From JBAXQQ01 sp037131695 (GTDB taxonomy: Bacteria; Armatimonadota; Hebobacteria; CAIYQO01): a DNA stretch of 64,000 nucleotides. The notes beneath the pieces are model-generated. The model was not told where the DNA came from, did not search any database, and saw only the letters and a program-made list of their open reading frames with translations. The stretch covers positions 1 to 64,000 of the forward strand of contig CAZWZF010000022.1 of the NCBI GenBank assembly GCA_964638715.1. Reading direction: 5' to 3'. Below are positions 26,844 to 36,368 of this stretch, piece by piece (the stretch's first letter is position 1; every line of letters begins with the position of its first letter). A program made the position numbers and the translations under genes.

Positions 26844-27899
26844 TTATCTCGTAACAGTAACCTTGCTCAATCCACGCGGTTCATCAGGATTATTTCCGCG
26901 CAATATTGACAGGCTTCTTGCAAAAAATTGCCCGGCAGTGATGAACGGGAACGGTGTCATCCATTCCGGCATATTCATATCAACACAAACTGGTATCGCC
27001 ACGTCAGCGTCATTCAATGCGCTATGACTATTGCTTATCACCACTGCCTCTGCACCGCGTTTTTTCGAGGTGTGAATTACCTGCATAACAGATTCCAATG
27101 TCGGTCCTTCTGCGGCATGTGCTATTACCGGGTAACCACGGTCAATAATTGCTATCGGCCCATGTACAAAATCCGGAGTTGCAAATGGCTGCGCCCGCAC
27201 ATAAGTAGTTTCGCGCAGTTTTAACGCTAATTCATTCGCCGTAGAAAGGTTGTATCCGCGTCCCAGCACCACACACTCTTCCAGGTATCTGAATCTTATC
27301 GCATTATCCTGAATTGTCTGTTTATTGGCAATCACGCTTGCAATTGAATCCGGCACTAATTTCAACGCTTCCCGCAAATCATTACTATCTGCGATTTCCG
27401 CCACCAGCATCGCCAGCACAGCAAGCGACGCAGTATATGTCTTGGTTGCGGCGACTGCGCGTTCTTTTTCCGCACCCAGCAATATCGTATCATCGGCAAC
27501 TTCATCCAGTATCGACCCGGCACAGTTGGTGATTGCAATGGTATGTGCGCCGCCGCGTTTTGCACCGGCTAACACCTCTACAACATCCTCTGCCGCACCG
27601 CTTTGCGAAATACCAATTACCAGGCAATTTTTCATATTCAGGTTCGCGTGATAAGTGGAAAATACCGATGGAGCAGACAAACCGGTTGGGAGTCCCGCCA
27701 CGGTTTCAAACAAATATTTCGCGTATAGCGCCGCATGGTCGCTGGTACCGCGAGCAGCAAAAAAGACTGCATAAGGAGAAACTACGCGAAACTTCGCCGC
27801 AATCTCTGCAATCATCCCCTGCTTTTCTTTCAATAACCGCTCAATAACAGCAGGCTGTTCTTCAATTTCACTATTCATCAAAACGCCATAATTATGCAT
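26844..27899 (-). CDS. SIS-domain sugar-phosphate protein (GlmS isomerase-domain-like)
   Basis: A 351-residue protein made of two SIS domains, without the N-terminal glutamine amidotransferase domain of GlmS. The first SIS domain carries AARGTSDHAALYAKY and IGISQSGAAEDVVEVL; the second has VLGRGYN...ALKLRETTYVRAQPF and DFVHGPIAII. This matches glucosamine-6-phosphate deaminase/isomerase-like and AgaS-type proteins, so it probably deaminates or isomerises an amino-sugar phosphate. The start at 27899 follows a run of five G by 6-7 bases; the frame is open upstream to 28037, but that part is non-homologous and hydrophobic, so it is excluded. Confidence 0.85.
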   Translation of the reverse strand: MHNYGVLMNSEIEEQPAVIERLLKEKQGMIAEIAAKFRVVSPYAVFFAARGTSDHAALYAKYLFETVAGLPTGLSAPSVFSTYHANLNMKNCLVIGISQSGAAEDVVEVLAGAKRGGAHTIAITNCAGSILDEVADDTILLGAEKERAVAATKTYTASLAVLAMLVAEIADSNDLREALKLVPDSIASVIANKQTIQDNAIRFRYLEECVVLGRGYNLSTANELALKLRETTYVRAQPFATPDFVHGPIAIIDRGYPVIAHAAEGPTLESVMQVIHTSKKRGAEAVVISNSHSALNDADVAIPVCVDMNMPEWMTPFPFITAGQFFARSLSILRGNNPDEPRGLSKVTVTR

Positions 27900-28053
27900 A
27901 AATACCCCCATTGCTAAGCAAGTATAACATCTCAACATACAACTGTTCAATGAATACAATTGTGTAAAAATAGCAGACCAGACGTCCCACCAGTTTATAA
28001 TTAGCATCTCAAAGCAAAAAAGTGTAAAATATTTCAAAGGTGGTTAACTGTAA

Positions 28054-28728
28054 ATGGCACTGCAAACAAAAATTCAGACTCCAATTACGATTAAAAACTC
28101 AATTGGTGAGTGGCTGATTGCGATTACGATAAACTACCTGATTTTCCAGGCATTCTGGAGTTATAATGTGTTGTGGAGAGGCAGTGATTATTCCTTAGAT
28201 TCTGCCAATCCCGCGTTAGCAGTATCCGCTCTGTTTATATTCGCGCTATCCCTGCTGTTTGGGCCGTTTTATCGTACCGGTTGGTGCCAAAAATGGGTTA
28301 TTCGCCTGCGCCGTCCCATCGCCATGATAGCAACGTTGCTTGCCTTTACTCATTCATACCTTGTCATAAAATCATACATTACCACTGGTGCAGCACCGGT
28401 AGACGAAGAAAAAACATGCGTTATCCTTGGCATAACGGCACTTGTAATTTTACTAATCATGCTAATCACCAGCTACCCATTTGCTTTGCGAATGCTAAAT
28501 GCCGCCAAATGGCGCGCCTTGCAATTAACTGCCAGTATATTGCTGATACTCACCTTAAATACCCATTATCTGGTATTAGATTATTACCAAGTATGGCAGC
28601 ACTGGATGCAAAGCCATAACCACCCGGTACCGCCAGCGACTATGGTTGTCAACATATTTTGCGCCATTGTATTACTTGTACGAGTTATTGATGCCATTCG
28701 GAATGGGATGAAGAAAAAGGTGAAATAA
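28054..28728 (+). CDS. Ferric-reductase-like (MsrQ/YedZ-type) haem membrane protein
   Basis: A 224-residue integral membrane protein with about six helices. The second helix is followed by a W-V-I-R-L-R-R-P-I-A-M-I-A motif and FTHSYLVI, as in MsrQ and other ferric-reductase transmembrane domain proteins, where such His residues bind haem b. Another His lies in LTLNTHYLVLDYYQ, plus H in VWQHW. In MsrQ the partner is the methionine sulfoxide reductase MsrP, but no msrP is nearby. AAAGGTGG precedes the ATG. A role in transmembrane electron transfer is likely; the electron acceptor is not known. Confidence 0.7.
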   Translation: MALQTKIQTPITIKNSIGEWLIAITINYLIFQAFWSYNVLWRGSDYSLDSANPALAVSALFIFALSLLFGPFYRTGWCQKWVIRLRRPIAMIATLLAFTHSYLVIKSYITTGAAPVDEEKTCVILGITALVILLIMLITSYPFALRMLNAAKWRALQLTASILLILTLNTHYLVLDYYQVWQHWMQSHNHPVPPATMVVNIFCAIVLLVRVIDAIRNGMKKKVK

Positions 28729-28810
28729 ATTTAAAGGTGGCTATTTCACAAACCAAACCACCCCTTACCCTTTGTAATAGTTGTAAGTATGCCTTTATAA
28801 GCAAAAAAAA

Positions 28811-28842
28811 TTGTCAACTGTCAACTGTCAATTGTCAATTGA
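28811..28842. repeat. GTCAATTG-type short tandem element, copy 2
   Basis: Four tandem 7-base units of GTCAACT or GTCAATT, followed by GATT. The stop codon of the leftward helicase gene (28835-28837) lies within it. A related element lies at 22471-22500. Confidence 0.65.
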
Positions 28843-31180
28843 TTCTTACTTTCCCTAACACCATCTTCAGCAGCATTTTTGCCGCCGCTTTATCCGGTAT
28901 TCTTCCCCGCACTATGCTGTCGATGTCGGTCATTGCACTGTTTGGCACTGCCGACCCCACGCAACTGGGACAGCCGTCTTTGCAGGAGCATTCTGATATT
29001 ACGGTGTAGGCGGTCTCCATCATTTCTTCGATATCGTCCAGGCAGCGGCGGGCATATCCCATTCCGCCGGGATATTTATCGTGAAAGAATAGCGCGTCGC
29101 GTCCCAGGCAGGCGGCATCCACCACGGTGCCGATATCCTGGGTATCGCACATTACAAATATCGGCGCGATTTCCAACAGCACATTTGCAACGCCGACCAG
29201 TGCTTCTGCCACAATGAATTGTTTGCGAATCATCTCTGTCACTATCTCTTGCGGCGGCGCAAACCAGTATGCCACCGTTTCCAAGGTTTGCGCGGGAAGC
29301 TCCAATTGCTCAAAGCCCAGGCTATCGCGACTGTGAAACTTAATCTTTTTAAACATCGGGGTACTGGTGGTAACGGTAACATCGCCAAATCCCAGCAATC
29401 CGCCGCGCCAAACGCGGTCTTCCTCTGCCTCGTTTATGCGAATTTGCGATACTTGTACCGACTGAGTGTAATAATCCAGGTCACGTCGTTCAACAAAGGC
29501 AACCTTCTCCTCGATATCAAGTTTATTAACGAAGTATGTCTCGGCACCATGGAGATACACCGCATGGGTAAACAATTGCGACAAAGCGGATATCTCGTCC
29601 AATGTGCCAATCACCTTGTACCCGTCCGCTTCATCCTGAATGGTATATACCGGCCCGGCAATATTGCGCAAACTAACATCCGCCGCCGGATATTGTACAT
29701 GCGACCAGTACCAGCGGTTGTTGATATGCTTCACCAGCTTGTCTTCATCCATCAATTCCAATAGCATGGGAGCAAACTCGCCAAATATCTTCGCTTCATC
29801 ATCCGACAACGGCAATTCATGGGTGGCGCATTTCAAATGGCCGATGGTGATGTGCGGATTATCGGGGTCAACCACCGCCTGTTCCGGGTTTTGCGCGAAA
29901 AGATAGTCGGAATGCGCCATCAGGTATTGGTCTATCGGCGCGTTTTGCGCAATTAAAATCACAAGTGATTCGTCCTGTCCGCGGCCAGCGCGTCCCGCTT
30001 GCTGCCACAAACTCGCTATCGCACCCGGGTAACCGACTATTATACAGGCATCCAGCGACCCGATATCTATCCCCAACTCCAAGGCATTGGTGCTGGCAAC
30101 GCCTAATATTTCTTTATTAACAAGTCGACGCTCAATTTCGCGCCTGTCCTCGGCAAGATAACCGCCGCGGTACGCGTGAACCGAATCCGCCAACTTTCGC
30201 GAGATATGTTTCAGCCGTTCACGGGTATCGCGGAATACCAGTTCCGACGCCAGCCGGGTGCGGACAAAGGTGATAGTTTGCACCCCTTCCTCGACCAGTT
30301 TTGCCATCAACCCAACCGCTTCGCTCAACGAAGATCGCCGGTCGCCGCCTACCCGCCACTGCCCGGGTATTCCTTTTGCCGCCGTCTCAATTTCCGGTGG
30401 ATTCCACAATACAAACTTCTTGCCGCCGCGCGGTGAACCGTCATCATCGACAAGACTCATTGGCCTGCCGGTGATGCTTTCGGCGTGTTCGCGCGGGTTG
30501 GCTATCGTCGCACTGCAACAGATGAATTGCGGATTTGAGCCATAGTGGGCACAAATACGGTGCAATCGCCGCATGACATTCGCCAGGTGCGATCCGAATA
30601 CTCCGCGGTAAGCGTGCAATTCGTCAATGACAATATATTTCAAATGCGAGAAAAAACGGTTCCAGCGGATATGCTGCGGCAATATTCCCTGGTGCAGCAT
30701 ATCGGGGTTGGTCAATAAAACATTGCCGTTATCGCGTATTTTTCGGCGCAGGTTCTGTGGGGTATCACCATCATAAGTGCCAGCCAAAAAATTGATACCC
30801 GCTTCCTTCGATTCAAACTTCCCTATCGACCGCAACTGGTCCTGGGTCAATGCCTTGGTGGGAAACAGGTAAAGCGCGGTCGCCAGCGGGTCTTCCGCCA
30901 GCATCTCCGCCACCGGAATATTGTAGCAAAGCGTCTTACCGCTGGCGGTTCCGGTCACTATCACCACGTTATGCCCGGCGCGAATCTCCTCGATAGCCGC
31001 CACCTGGTGAGAATACAAATGCTCAATACCCATCCCGCGCAGAACACCCTCGACCGCCGGGTGCAATCCATCCGCCACATAGCCATAACGAGCATCCCGC
31101 GCCGGCAATTCCCGCACCGCCGCCACCTGCCCGTCATACCCCCGCTGTTTCTTCAACCGCTCAAAAATATCCCCGGTCAC
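28835..31180 (-). CDS. mrfA: MrfA/YprA-type DEAD-box helicase with C-terminal DUF1998 domain
   Basis: A 781-residue SF2 helicase with YSHQ as the Q motif, Walker A TGTASGKT (about residue 80), DELHAYRG as motif II, CCSATI as motif III and QAGRAGR as motif VI. The C-terminal third ends with the four-cysteine zinc site C-S-C-K-D-G-C-P-S-C. This architecture defines the MrfA group, which unwinds DNA 3'-5' and in Bacillus subtilis acts in mitomycin-damage repair. The start is GTG at 31180, with GAGGG about 6 bases upstream. The gene is richer in G and C than its neighbours. The last codons fall in a GTCAATTG repeat. Confidence 0.92.
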   Translation of the reverse strand: MTGDIFERLKKQRGYDGQVAAVRELPARDARYGYVADGLHPAVEGVLRGMGIEHLYSHQVAAIEEIRAGHNVVIVTGTASGKTLCYNIPVAEMLAEDPLATALYLFPTKALTQDQLRSIGKFESKEAGINFLAGTYDGDTPQNLRRKIRDNGNVLLTNPDMLHQGILPQHIRWNRFFSHLKYIVIDELHAYRGVFGSHLANVMRRLHRICAHYGSNPQFICCSATIANPREHAESITGRPMSLVDDDGSPRGGKKFVLWNPPEIETAAKGIPGQWRVGGDRRSSLSEAVGLMAKLVEEGVQTITFVRTRLASELVFRDTRERLKHISRKLADSVHAYRGGYLAEDRREIERRLVNKEILGVASTNALELGIDIGSLDACIIVGYPGAIASLWQQAGRAGRGQDESLVILIAQNAPIDQYLMAHSDYLFAQNPEQAVVDPDNPHITIGHLKCATHELPLSDDEAKIFGEFAPMLLELMDEDKLVKHINNRWYWSHVQYPAADVSLRNIAGPVYTIQDEADGYKVIGTLDEISALSQLFTHAVYLHGAETYFVNKLDIEEKVAFVERRDLDYYTQSVQVSQIRINEAEEDRVWRGGLLGFGDVTVTTSTPMFKKIKFHSRDSLGFEQLELPAQTLETVAYWFAPPQEIVTEMIRKQFIVAEALVGVANVLLEIAPIFVMCDTQDIGTVVDAACLGRDALFFHDKYPGGMGYARRCLDDIEEMMETAYTVISECSCKDGCPSCVGSAVPNSAMTDIDSIVRGRIPDKAAAKMLLKMVLGKVRIN

Positions 31181-31272
31181 ATCAACCCTCGCTTATACTG
31201 GGATTATACATTTTTTGATTTGTTAATGCAAATGTATGTTTGGGGTATTTTGTAATATATTGAAATTTATTA

Positions 31273-31301
31273 TTGACATTCATCCTAAGCAATTGTAAAA
31301 T
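31273..31301 (+). promoter_or_regulatory. Sigma-70-type promoter for the protease-Sel1 gene
   Basis: A consensus TTGACA at 31273-31278 and TAAAAT at 31296-31301 are separated by 17 bases. The ATG is at 31341, with AGAGGAAG as the ribosome site. Confidence 0.75.
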
Positions 31302-31340
31302 TATTATATAAGGAATACTTTGTAAGAGAGGAAGAATATC

Positions 31341-33017
31341 ATGACGCGAAATCTATTGTTTTTATTTGCATTATGTTTATTAATATCCAGCAAACTTTAT
31401 GCAGAAGACGCACCTACCGCCACCGGAACCGGATTTGTTGTAAACGCAAACGGCTATCTGATTACCTGTGCCCATGTAGTAACTGGCGCAAAAAAAATCA
31501 ATGTTGCAATAGGCACTAAAAACTGGGATGCCAATGTATTGCGAGTTGACGAAAAACGTGATCTGGCACTTTTACAGATAAATGCGAAAGAATTAACCCC
31601 ATTGCCAATTGCAAATTCAAACCAGGTTGAATTAGGGCAAGAAGCGAGGGTGTTCGGTTATCCTATTTCTAATCTTTTAGGAAATGATATTAAGGTAACT
31701 CGTGGAACCATCTCTGGTATATCATTACGTGATGAACAGAAAATAATACAAATAGATGCCGCGGTGAACCCGGGTAATAGCGGTGGTCCATTAACTAATG
31801 AAAAGGGCGAAGTTATCGGAGTAGTAAATGCTAAATTAGGTGGTACTATGGTTACTGCAGTAGGCTTTGCTGTCCCATCTAACTATGCATGTGCAATGTT
31901 ATTAAATGAAGGAATCGATTACTCAACTATAGGTGATAAAGAGAAGTTAGATGGTCCTGCGTTAGTAAAGAAAGTCACTCCATCAATTGCGTTTATTTCA
32001 GTATGGGATAAAGTCCAAACATCAGTTAATACAGAAACTGACATTAATAAAACCATAACACTTACTGAAGAATTTAAAAATCAATTAAAAAAAGCAGATG
32101 AAGGTGATAAAGATGCACAATTTAATATTGGTAAGTATTATTTTAAAGGAATATTTACGGAAGAAAATTCTATGGAAGCTATTAAATGGTATACAAAAGC
32201 AGCCAATCAAGGACATGTCGAAGCACAATATACACTAGGATCTATAGTTTCGTTATTTAACGCTAAAGAATCTTATAACTGGTACTTAAAAGCTGCAAAC
32301 CAAGGGGATAATAAATCTCAGCATGCAATAGGTAAAATGTTCGCTTTTGGTAATTATGTAAATAAAGATCTTTCAGAAGCTATTAAATGGTTCGAGAAAT
32401 CAGCCAGACAAAATAACATTCTTTCATTATATGTTTTAGGATATATTTATGAAAATGGTAAAGGAGTTACTAAAGATTATAATAGTGCAATAAAATGGTA
32501 TAAGAAAGCTGCAGAATTAGGTGATGTAATATCCCAATCAAAATTAGGAGAAATTTATTATTATGGCAAAGTGGTTTCACAAAACTATAATGAGTCAATA
32601 AAATGGTTTTTAAAGGCTGCAAACCAAGATGACACTGATTCACAAGTATTATTAGGTAATTGTTATTTTTATGGTAAAGGGGTAACAATAAACTTCACAG
32701 AATCTATAAACTGGTATAAAAAAGCTGCGGACTTTGGAAATGATATTGCACAATTTCAACTAGGGTATATGTATTTTAATGGTCAAGGTATACCTCAGGA
32801 TTATTACAATTCATACATCTGGTATAATATTGCAGCTGCAAAAACAACAAACGATGATTTAAGAAAAGATGCTGTATTCAACCGTGATATAGTTGAAAAA
32901 AAATTATCAAAAGAACAAATATTGGAAGCTCAAAGAAAATCCCGAGAATGGAAAGCAAATTCAGACATGTGGAAATTTGCAGAAAGACTTTCACGAATAT
33001 ATGAAACATGTTTCTAA
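31341..33017 (+). CDS. Secreted trypsin-like (DegP-type) protease fused to Sel1 repeats
   Basis: A 558-residue protein. A signal peptide (residues 1-21, ending LYA-E) is followed by an S1C protease domain with catalytic H45 (CAHVV), D74 (KRDLALL) and S147 (NPGNSGGP). No PDZ domain follows. From about residue 250 there are seven Sel1-type TPR repeats of about 36 residues (pattern A-x-x-x-L-G-x-x-Y..G..V..D...A..W..KAA), and a short charged tail. DegP-like proteases cut misfolded envelope proteins; Sel1 repeats bind partners. The protease part has ordinary base composition, but the Sel1 part is much more AT-rich, suggesting a fusion. A degenerate copy of the tail follows the stop. Confidence 0.92.
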   Translation: MTRNLLFLFALCLLISSKLYAEDAPTATGTGFVVNANGYLITCAHVVTGAKKINVAIGTKNWDANVLRVDEKRDLALLQINAKELTPLPIANSNQVELGQEARVFGYPISNLLGNDIKVTRGTISGISLRDEQKIIQIDAAVNPGNSGGPLTNEKGEVIGVVNAKLGGTMVTAVGFAVPSNYACAMLLNEGIDYSTIGDKEKLDGPALVKKVTPSIAFISVWDKVQTSVNTETDINKTITLTEEFKNQLKKADEGDKDAQFNIGKYYFKGIFTEENSMEAIKWYTKAANQGHVEAQYTLGSIVSLFNAKESYNWYLKAANQGDNKSQHAIGKMFAFGNYVNKDLSEAIKWFEKSARQNNILSLYVLGYIYENGKGVTKDYNSAIKWYKKAAELGDVISQSKLGEIYYYGKVVSQNYNESIKWFLKAANQDDTDSQVLLGNCYFYGKGVTINFTESINWYKKAADFGNDIAQFQLGYMYFNGQGIPQDYYNSYIWYNIAAAKTTNDDLRKDAVFNRDIVEKKLSKEQILEAQRKSREWKANSDMWKFAERLSRIYETCF

Positions 33018-33040
33018 AAAAATGTTCATCTGAAGCTCAA

Positions 33041-33125
33041 TACAGGTTAAAACTAAAAATGACAAAAGAGCAAATAATAGAAGTTCAGAAAATAGCACGG
33101 GGTGGAAGTTTAAATATGAATAATG
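33041..33125 (+). pseudogene. Degenerate duplicate of the protease-Sel1 tail
   Basis: Reading from about 33041 gives YRLKLKMTKEQIIEVQKIAR and then, after a one-base frame change, GWKFKYE. This matches the end of the preceding gene (VEKKLSKEQILEAQRKSREWK). It looks like the remains of a second Sel1-type gene end left by recombination between copies. Confidence 0.55.
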
Positions 33126-33155
33126 TCACACTTCTAAAAAACAAGAAGGTTAATC

Positions 33156-33965
33156 ATGATAAATAATTATGACGATGCGTTAAAATTCTTAATTACATAT
33201 TTAAGAAATCCAGATAAATATCTACAAGCTATCGGTTATTCTGATTATGGGTACGACATCTACCTTTCGAATGTGATATTAAGGTATTTAATTGTTGAAG
33301 AAAAAATGAATCGAGATAAAGCAGAAGCATATTTATATCAAAATGATTTATCACCTTATTTTTTTGATGCAGCATGGGAATTATGCCGTCGTGGGATTTT
33401 AAGACCTGGTGTAAAAGTAGCAAGAGCGCAATCAACAGGTGATGGAAGCGCCGGAACGGGATACTGTGTTACCATATTTGGTAAATATTGGCTTTCTGAA
33501 GATACCTACGATGATTTTGTACCTACTGAACCTGAGCGATTTGGTCAAATGTTAATGCCATATAGGGAGATATGCGGTGAGATATTTTACCAACGTGCTC
33601 AAGAAGCTGTGCGTTGTTATGGAGCACACGCTTATCTTGCGTGTTGCGTTATGTGTGGAGCAGCATCTGAATCTATTCTACTTTCAATTGCGTACAATCT
33701 TAAACCTAAAGATGAGGTAGATAAATCATATAATACATCAAGAGGACGGTCTAATATTGAAAATTTAATTATTGGACAAGCAAGTGAAAAATTAAAAAAA
33801 GAGTTTCAGGGTTTACTTATATTATTAAAATATTGGCGTGATACAGCAGGACATGGCAAACCTACAATAATTTCAGAAAATGAAGCATATACATCATTAG
33901 CGTTTCTGATGAGATTCGCAATGTTTGTAACTGACCGTTGGGATGAATTAACTTCAAAAAGATAA
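33156..33965 (+). CDS. HEPN-like protein with R-x4-H motif, otherwise unknown
   Basis: A 269-residue protein. The N-terminal ~130 residues are mixed and unrecognised (DNPDKYL-like start, EKMNRDKAEAYL). The C-terminal half is all-helical, with a YLACCVMCGAASESILL helix and then WRDTAGHGKP, giving R228-x4-H233. This is the signature of HEPN-fold proteins, many of which are RNases or toxin/defence effectors; DUF4145-type domains look similar. The motif match is good but the fold is inferred. The gene is 43 bases upstream of a UvrD-type helicase on the same strand and sits in an island with transposon remains, so a defence role is possible. Confidence 0.6.
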   Translation: MINNYDDALKFLITYLRNPDKYLQAIGYSDYGYDIYLSNVILRYLIVEEKMNRDKAEAYLYQNDLSPYFFDAAWELCRRGILRPGVKVARAQSTGDGSAGTGYCVTIFGKYWLSEDTYDDFVPTEPERFGQMLMPYREICGEIFYQRAQEAVRCYGAHAYLACCVMCGAASESILLSIAYNLKPKDEVDKSYNTSRGRSNIENLIIGQASEKLKKEFQGLLILLKYWRDTAGHGKPTIISENEAYTSLAFLMRFAMFVTDRWDELTSKR

Positions 33966-34008
33966 AAGATAATCTTTATTTTTATCACATAATAATCACG
34001 GAACTACA

Positions 34009-36171
34009 ATGGATTTTATAGCAAAATTAAAGAAACATAAAAATATTGATTTAAATGAACAGCAAATAGAAGCTGTTAATACCATTGATGGGGCTATTTT
34101 GCTTTTGGCGGTACCTGGTAGCGGCAAGACCACGGTCGTCATATCACGCATTGGCAATATGTTATATACCCACAAGATATCGCCACAAGATATACTCACC
34201 CTTACCTTCAACAAGGCGGCCGCCAATGACATGGCAGAACGATATAGAAGCATATTTGGAAATAAATATGCGCCGGATTTAAACTTCCGCACTATTCACA
34301 GCTTTTGTCTGGAGGTGATTACTAATTACGTCCGTGATTACAATAAAGTAAAGAAAGATATACTGGATAATCAAGTGCAGATAATCCGAAGTATCGGCAA
34401 AGCTGTAACCGAACAGTTCATGGATGATGAACAATTGAAGAATATCATAATCGAGATATCTTTTCACAAAAATATGCTGCACCCAGACAACCAATTTAAA
34501 AACGATGATATGCCGGAATTTGCGGAAATATACCGGCTATATGAAGCGTATAAAAAAGAACATCAGTTAATGGATTACGACGATATGTTGTACAACGCTT
34601 ATTTCGTCTTGACCCAAAATAAGCAGGTACTGGAAAAATATCAGAGCAGATTCAAATACATTAACGTTGACGAAGCACAGGACACGTCCTATATTCAACA
34701 TAAGATTATTCAACTGCTGGCAGTAAAGCATAATAATATCTTCATGGTTGGCGACGAAGACCAGAGTATTTATGCGTTCCGTGCCGCATACCCGAAAGCT
34801 TTACTTGATTTCGAAAATAACTACCATAACGCGAAAACACTGAAGATTGAGCGAAATTACCGCTCTACTAAGTCAATTGTGACTGCAGCAAATACATTCA
34901 TTAAATATAATAAAGAACGTAAAGAAAAGAATATGTATTGTGAAAACAATGAAGGTATGTATATAAGATTTACCCGATTGAAAGATTTGCGAGATCAGTA
35001 TAAATATCTCAAAAAAATAATCCAAGAAATCCCTGAAGAGAGTAGCCTCGCAATATTGTACCGCAATAACAATTCTGCTGTACCGATAATAGATATGCTT
35101 CATCGCGAACAAATACCACATTACAGTCGCGAAAACGACTTTTTCTTCATGAATCACCTCTTGGTAAAAGATTTCATTTCTCTGATAAAATTTGCACTTA
35201 ACCCATCAGACATTGAGTCACTGGAGAAAGTATATTATAAAATTGATGCTGGCATATCAAAGCAACACATAGAATTAATGAAAAAGGTAATGTCGAAAAA
35301 GCAAAATGCCTTTGATTTTCTCATTAAAAACGGGCAACTATACAAAACAGCATTAAAGAAAATTACCGCATGCAAATATAATCTGGCAAATATTGATAAA
35401 TACAATGCTACCGACGCAATAACTCGAATTGAAAAACAACTAAACCTGGAATTGTATGAAAGCAAAGGATTTTTATCAGAAGATTTAAATCAAAAAATAA
35501 TCGCTTTAAAATGCATTGCATCTGGCCAAAAAGATATTCACGAATTTATTAATCGGCTTGCTGAACTGGAAAAGTTGATAAAATCACCAGTGAAAGGTTC
35601 ACGTGATATTACCCTGTCAACCATTCATTCCAGCAAAGGTCTGGAATATGACAAAGTTGTAATTATTGATGCAGTTGAAGGACAATTCCCATCCCAGGAA
35701 GCCATATCAACACTTGATGAAGAGAATAACCGAACGCTGATGGAGGAAGAAACCAGATTATTTTACGTTGGAATAACTCGAGCAAAACATGAACTTGAAA
35801 TAATTACAACTGACAAAATTAATGATAACCCCTCATCAGAATCAAGATTTATTAAAATTCTATCGGGGAATTATAAAGAACCGGTAAAAGTAAAATATGA
35901 ACTTAATTATCAACAAAACGCACCTATTCACAATCAAAACACTCAACAAAAACAAAAAAGCAGCGGTATGATATATTATCAAAATATGAAATTTCAAACC
36001 GGAACTAATATCACGCACAGATCATTTGGAAATGGAATTGTAGTTAGTTGCGATAGTGAAAAAGAAACCATCAAAATAGTTTTCATCAACGAAAAATGCA
36101 GCGGTTTAACAAAAACATTTTCAGTTCCAATGTGCGTTAGCAATGGTTTTATCACTATAAATAAGGACTGA
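34009..36171 (+). CDS. UvrD/PcrA-type superfamily 1A DNA helicase
   Basis: A 720-residue SF1 helicase. Motifs in order: Q motif LNEQQIEAV, Walker A VPGSGKTT (about residue 35), NVDEAQDTS (II), GDEDQSIYAFR (III), ERNYRST (IV), STIHSSKGLEYD (V) and LFYVGITRAKHEL (VI). A C-terminal Tudor-like tail reads GTNITHRSFGNGIVV, as in PcrA. It lies downstream of the HEPN-like gene with a 43-base gap and has only a weak ribosome site (GGAA). Housekeeping UvrD is normally about 720-750 residues, so it could be that enzyme. Its island position and rather divergent 2B region also allow a defence or accessory role. Confidence 0.9.
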   Translation: MDFIAKLKKHKNIDLNEQQIEAVNTIDGAILLLAVPGSGKTTVVISRIGNMLYTHKISPQDILTLTFNKAAANDMAERYRSIFGNKYAPDLNFRTIHSFCLEVITNYVRDYNKVKKDILDNQVQIIRSIGKAVTEQFMDDEQLKNIIIEISFHKNMLHPDNQFKNDDMPEFAEIYRLYEAYKKEHQLMDYDDMLYNAYFVLTQNKQVLEKYQSRFKYINVDEAQDTSYIQHKIIQLLAVKHNNIFMVGDEDQSIYAFRAAYPKALLDFENNYHNAKTLKIERNYRSTKSIVTAANTFIKYNKERKEKNMYCENNEGMYIRFTRLKDLRDQYKYLKKIIQEIPEESSLAILYRNNNSAVPIIDMLHREQIPHYSRENDFFFMNHLLVKDFISLIKFALNPSDIESLEKVYYKIDAGISKQHIELMKKVMSKKQNAFDFLIKNGQLYKTALKKITACKYNLANIDKYNATDAITRIEKQLNLELYESKGFLSEDLNQKIIALKCIASGQKDIHEFINRLAELEKLIKSPVKGSRDITLSTIHSSKGLEYDKVVIIDAVEGQFPSQEAISTLDEENNRTLMEEETRLFYVGITRAKHELEIITTDKINDNPSSESRFIKILSGNYKEPVKVKYELNYQQNAPIHNQNTQQKQKSSGMIYYQNMKFQTGTNITHRSFGNGIVVSCDSEKETIKIVFINEKCSGLTKTFSVPMCVSNGFITINKD

Positions 36172-36243
36172 TTGACTGGGACCGCAGGCTTCCAGCCTGC
36201 TCCCCGGTTGCATTTTAGTGGCACTTTTAATAAAGACACTAAG
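36172..36243. repeat. REP-like element, copy 1 (upstream of the RAYT)
   Basis: Contains GCAGGC-TTCCA-GCCTGC, a 6-base stem with a 5-base loop, and later TTTTAGTGGCAC...AAAGACAC. It begins right after the stop of the helicase gene. A second copy with the same layout abuts the RAYT stop at 37026. Confidence 0.85.
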
Positions 36244-36368
36244 CAAATAACTTCATGTCAATGCTCTCTATTTCCATCAAGAAAATCATGTCAATACATC
36301 TATACAATTATTATATTAAGTTGATATAATATTAACAAAGTTTTATTACAAAGAATATAGAGGTAACT

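Noticed and set aside
26844..27899. Full glucosamine-fructose-6-phosphate aminotransferase GlmS
   Set aside because: Only the two SIS domains are present; the N-terminal glutaminase domain is absent.
34009..36171. Certain assignment as housekeeping uvrD
   Set aside because: The motifs fit UvrD/PcrA/Rep alike, and the island position leaves an accessory role open, so no gene symbol is given.
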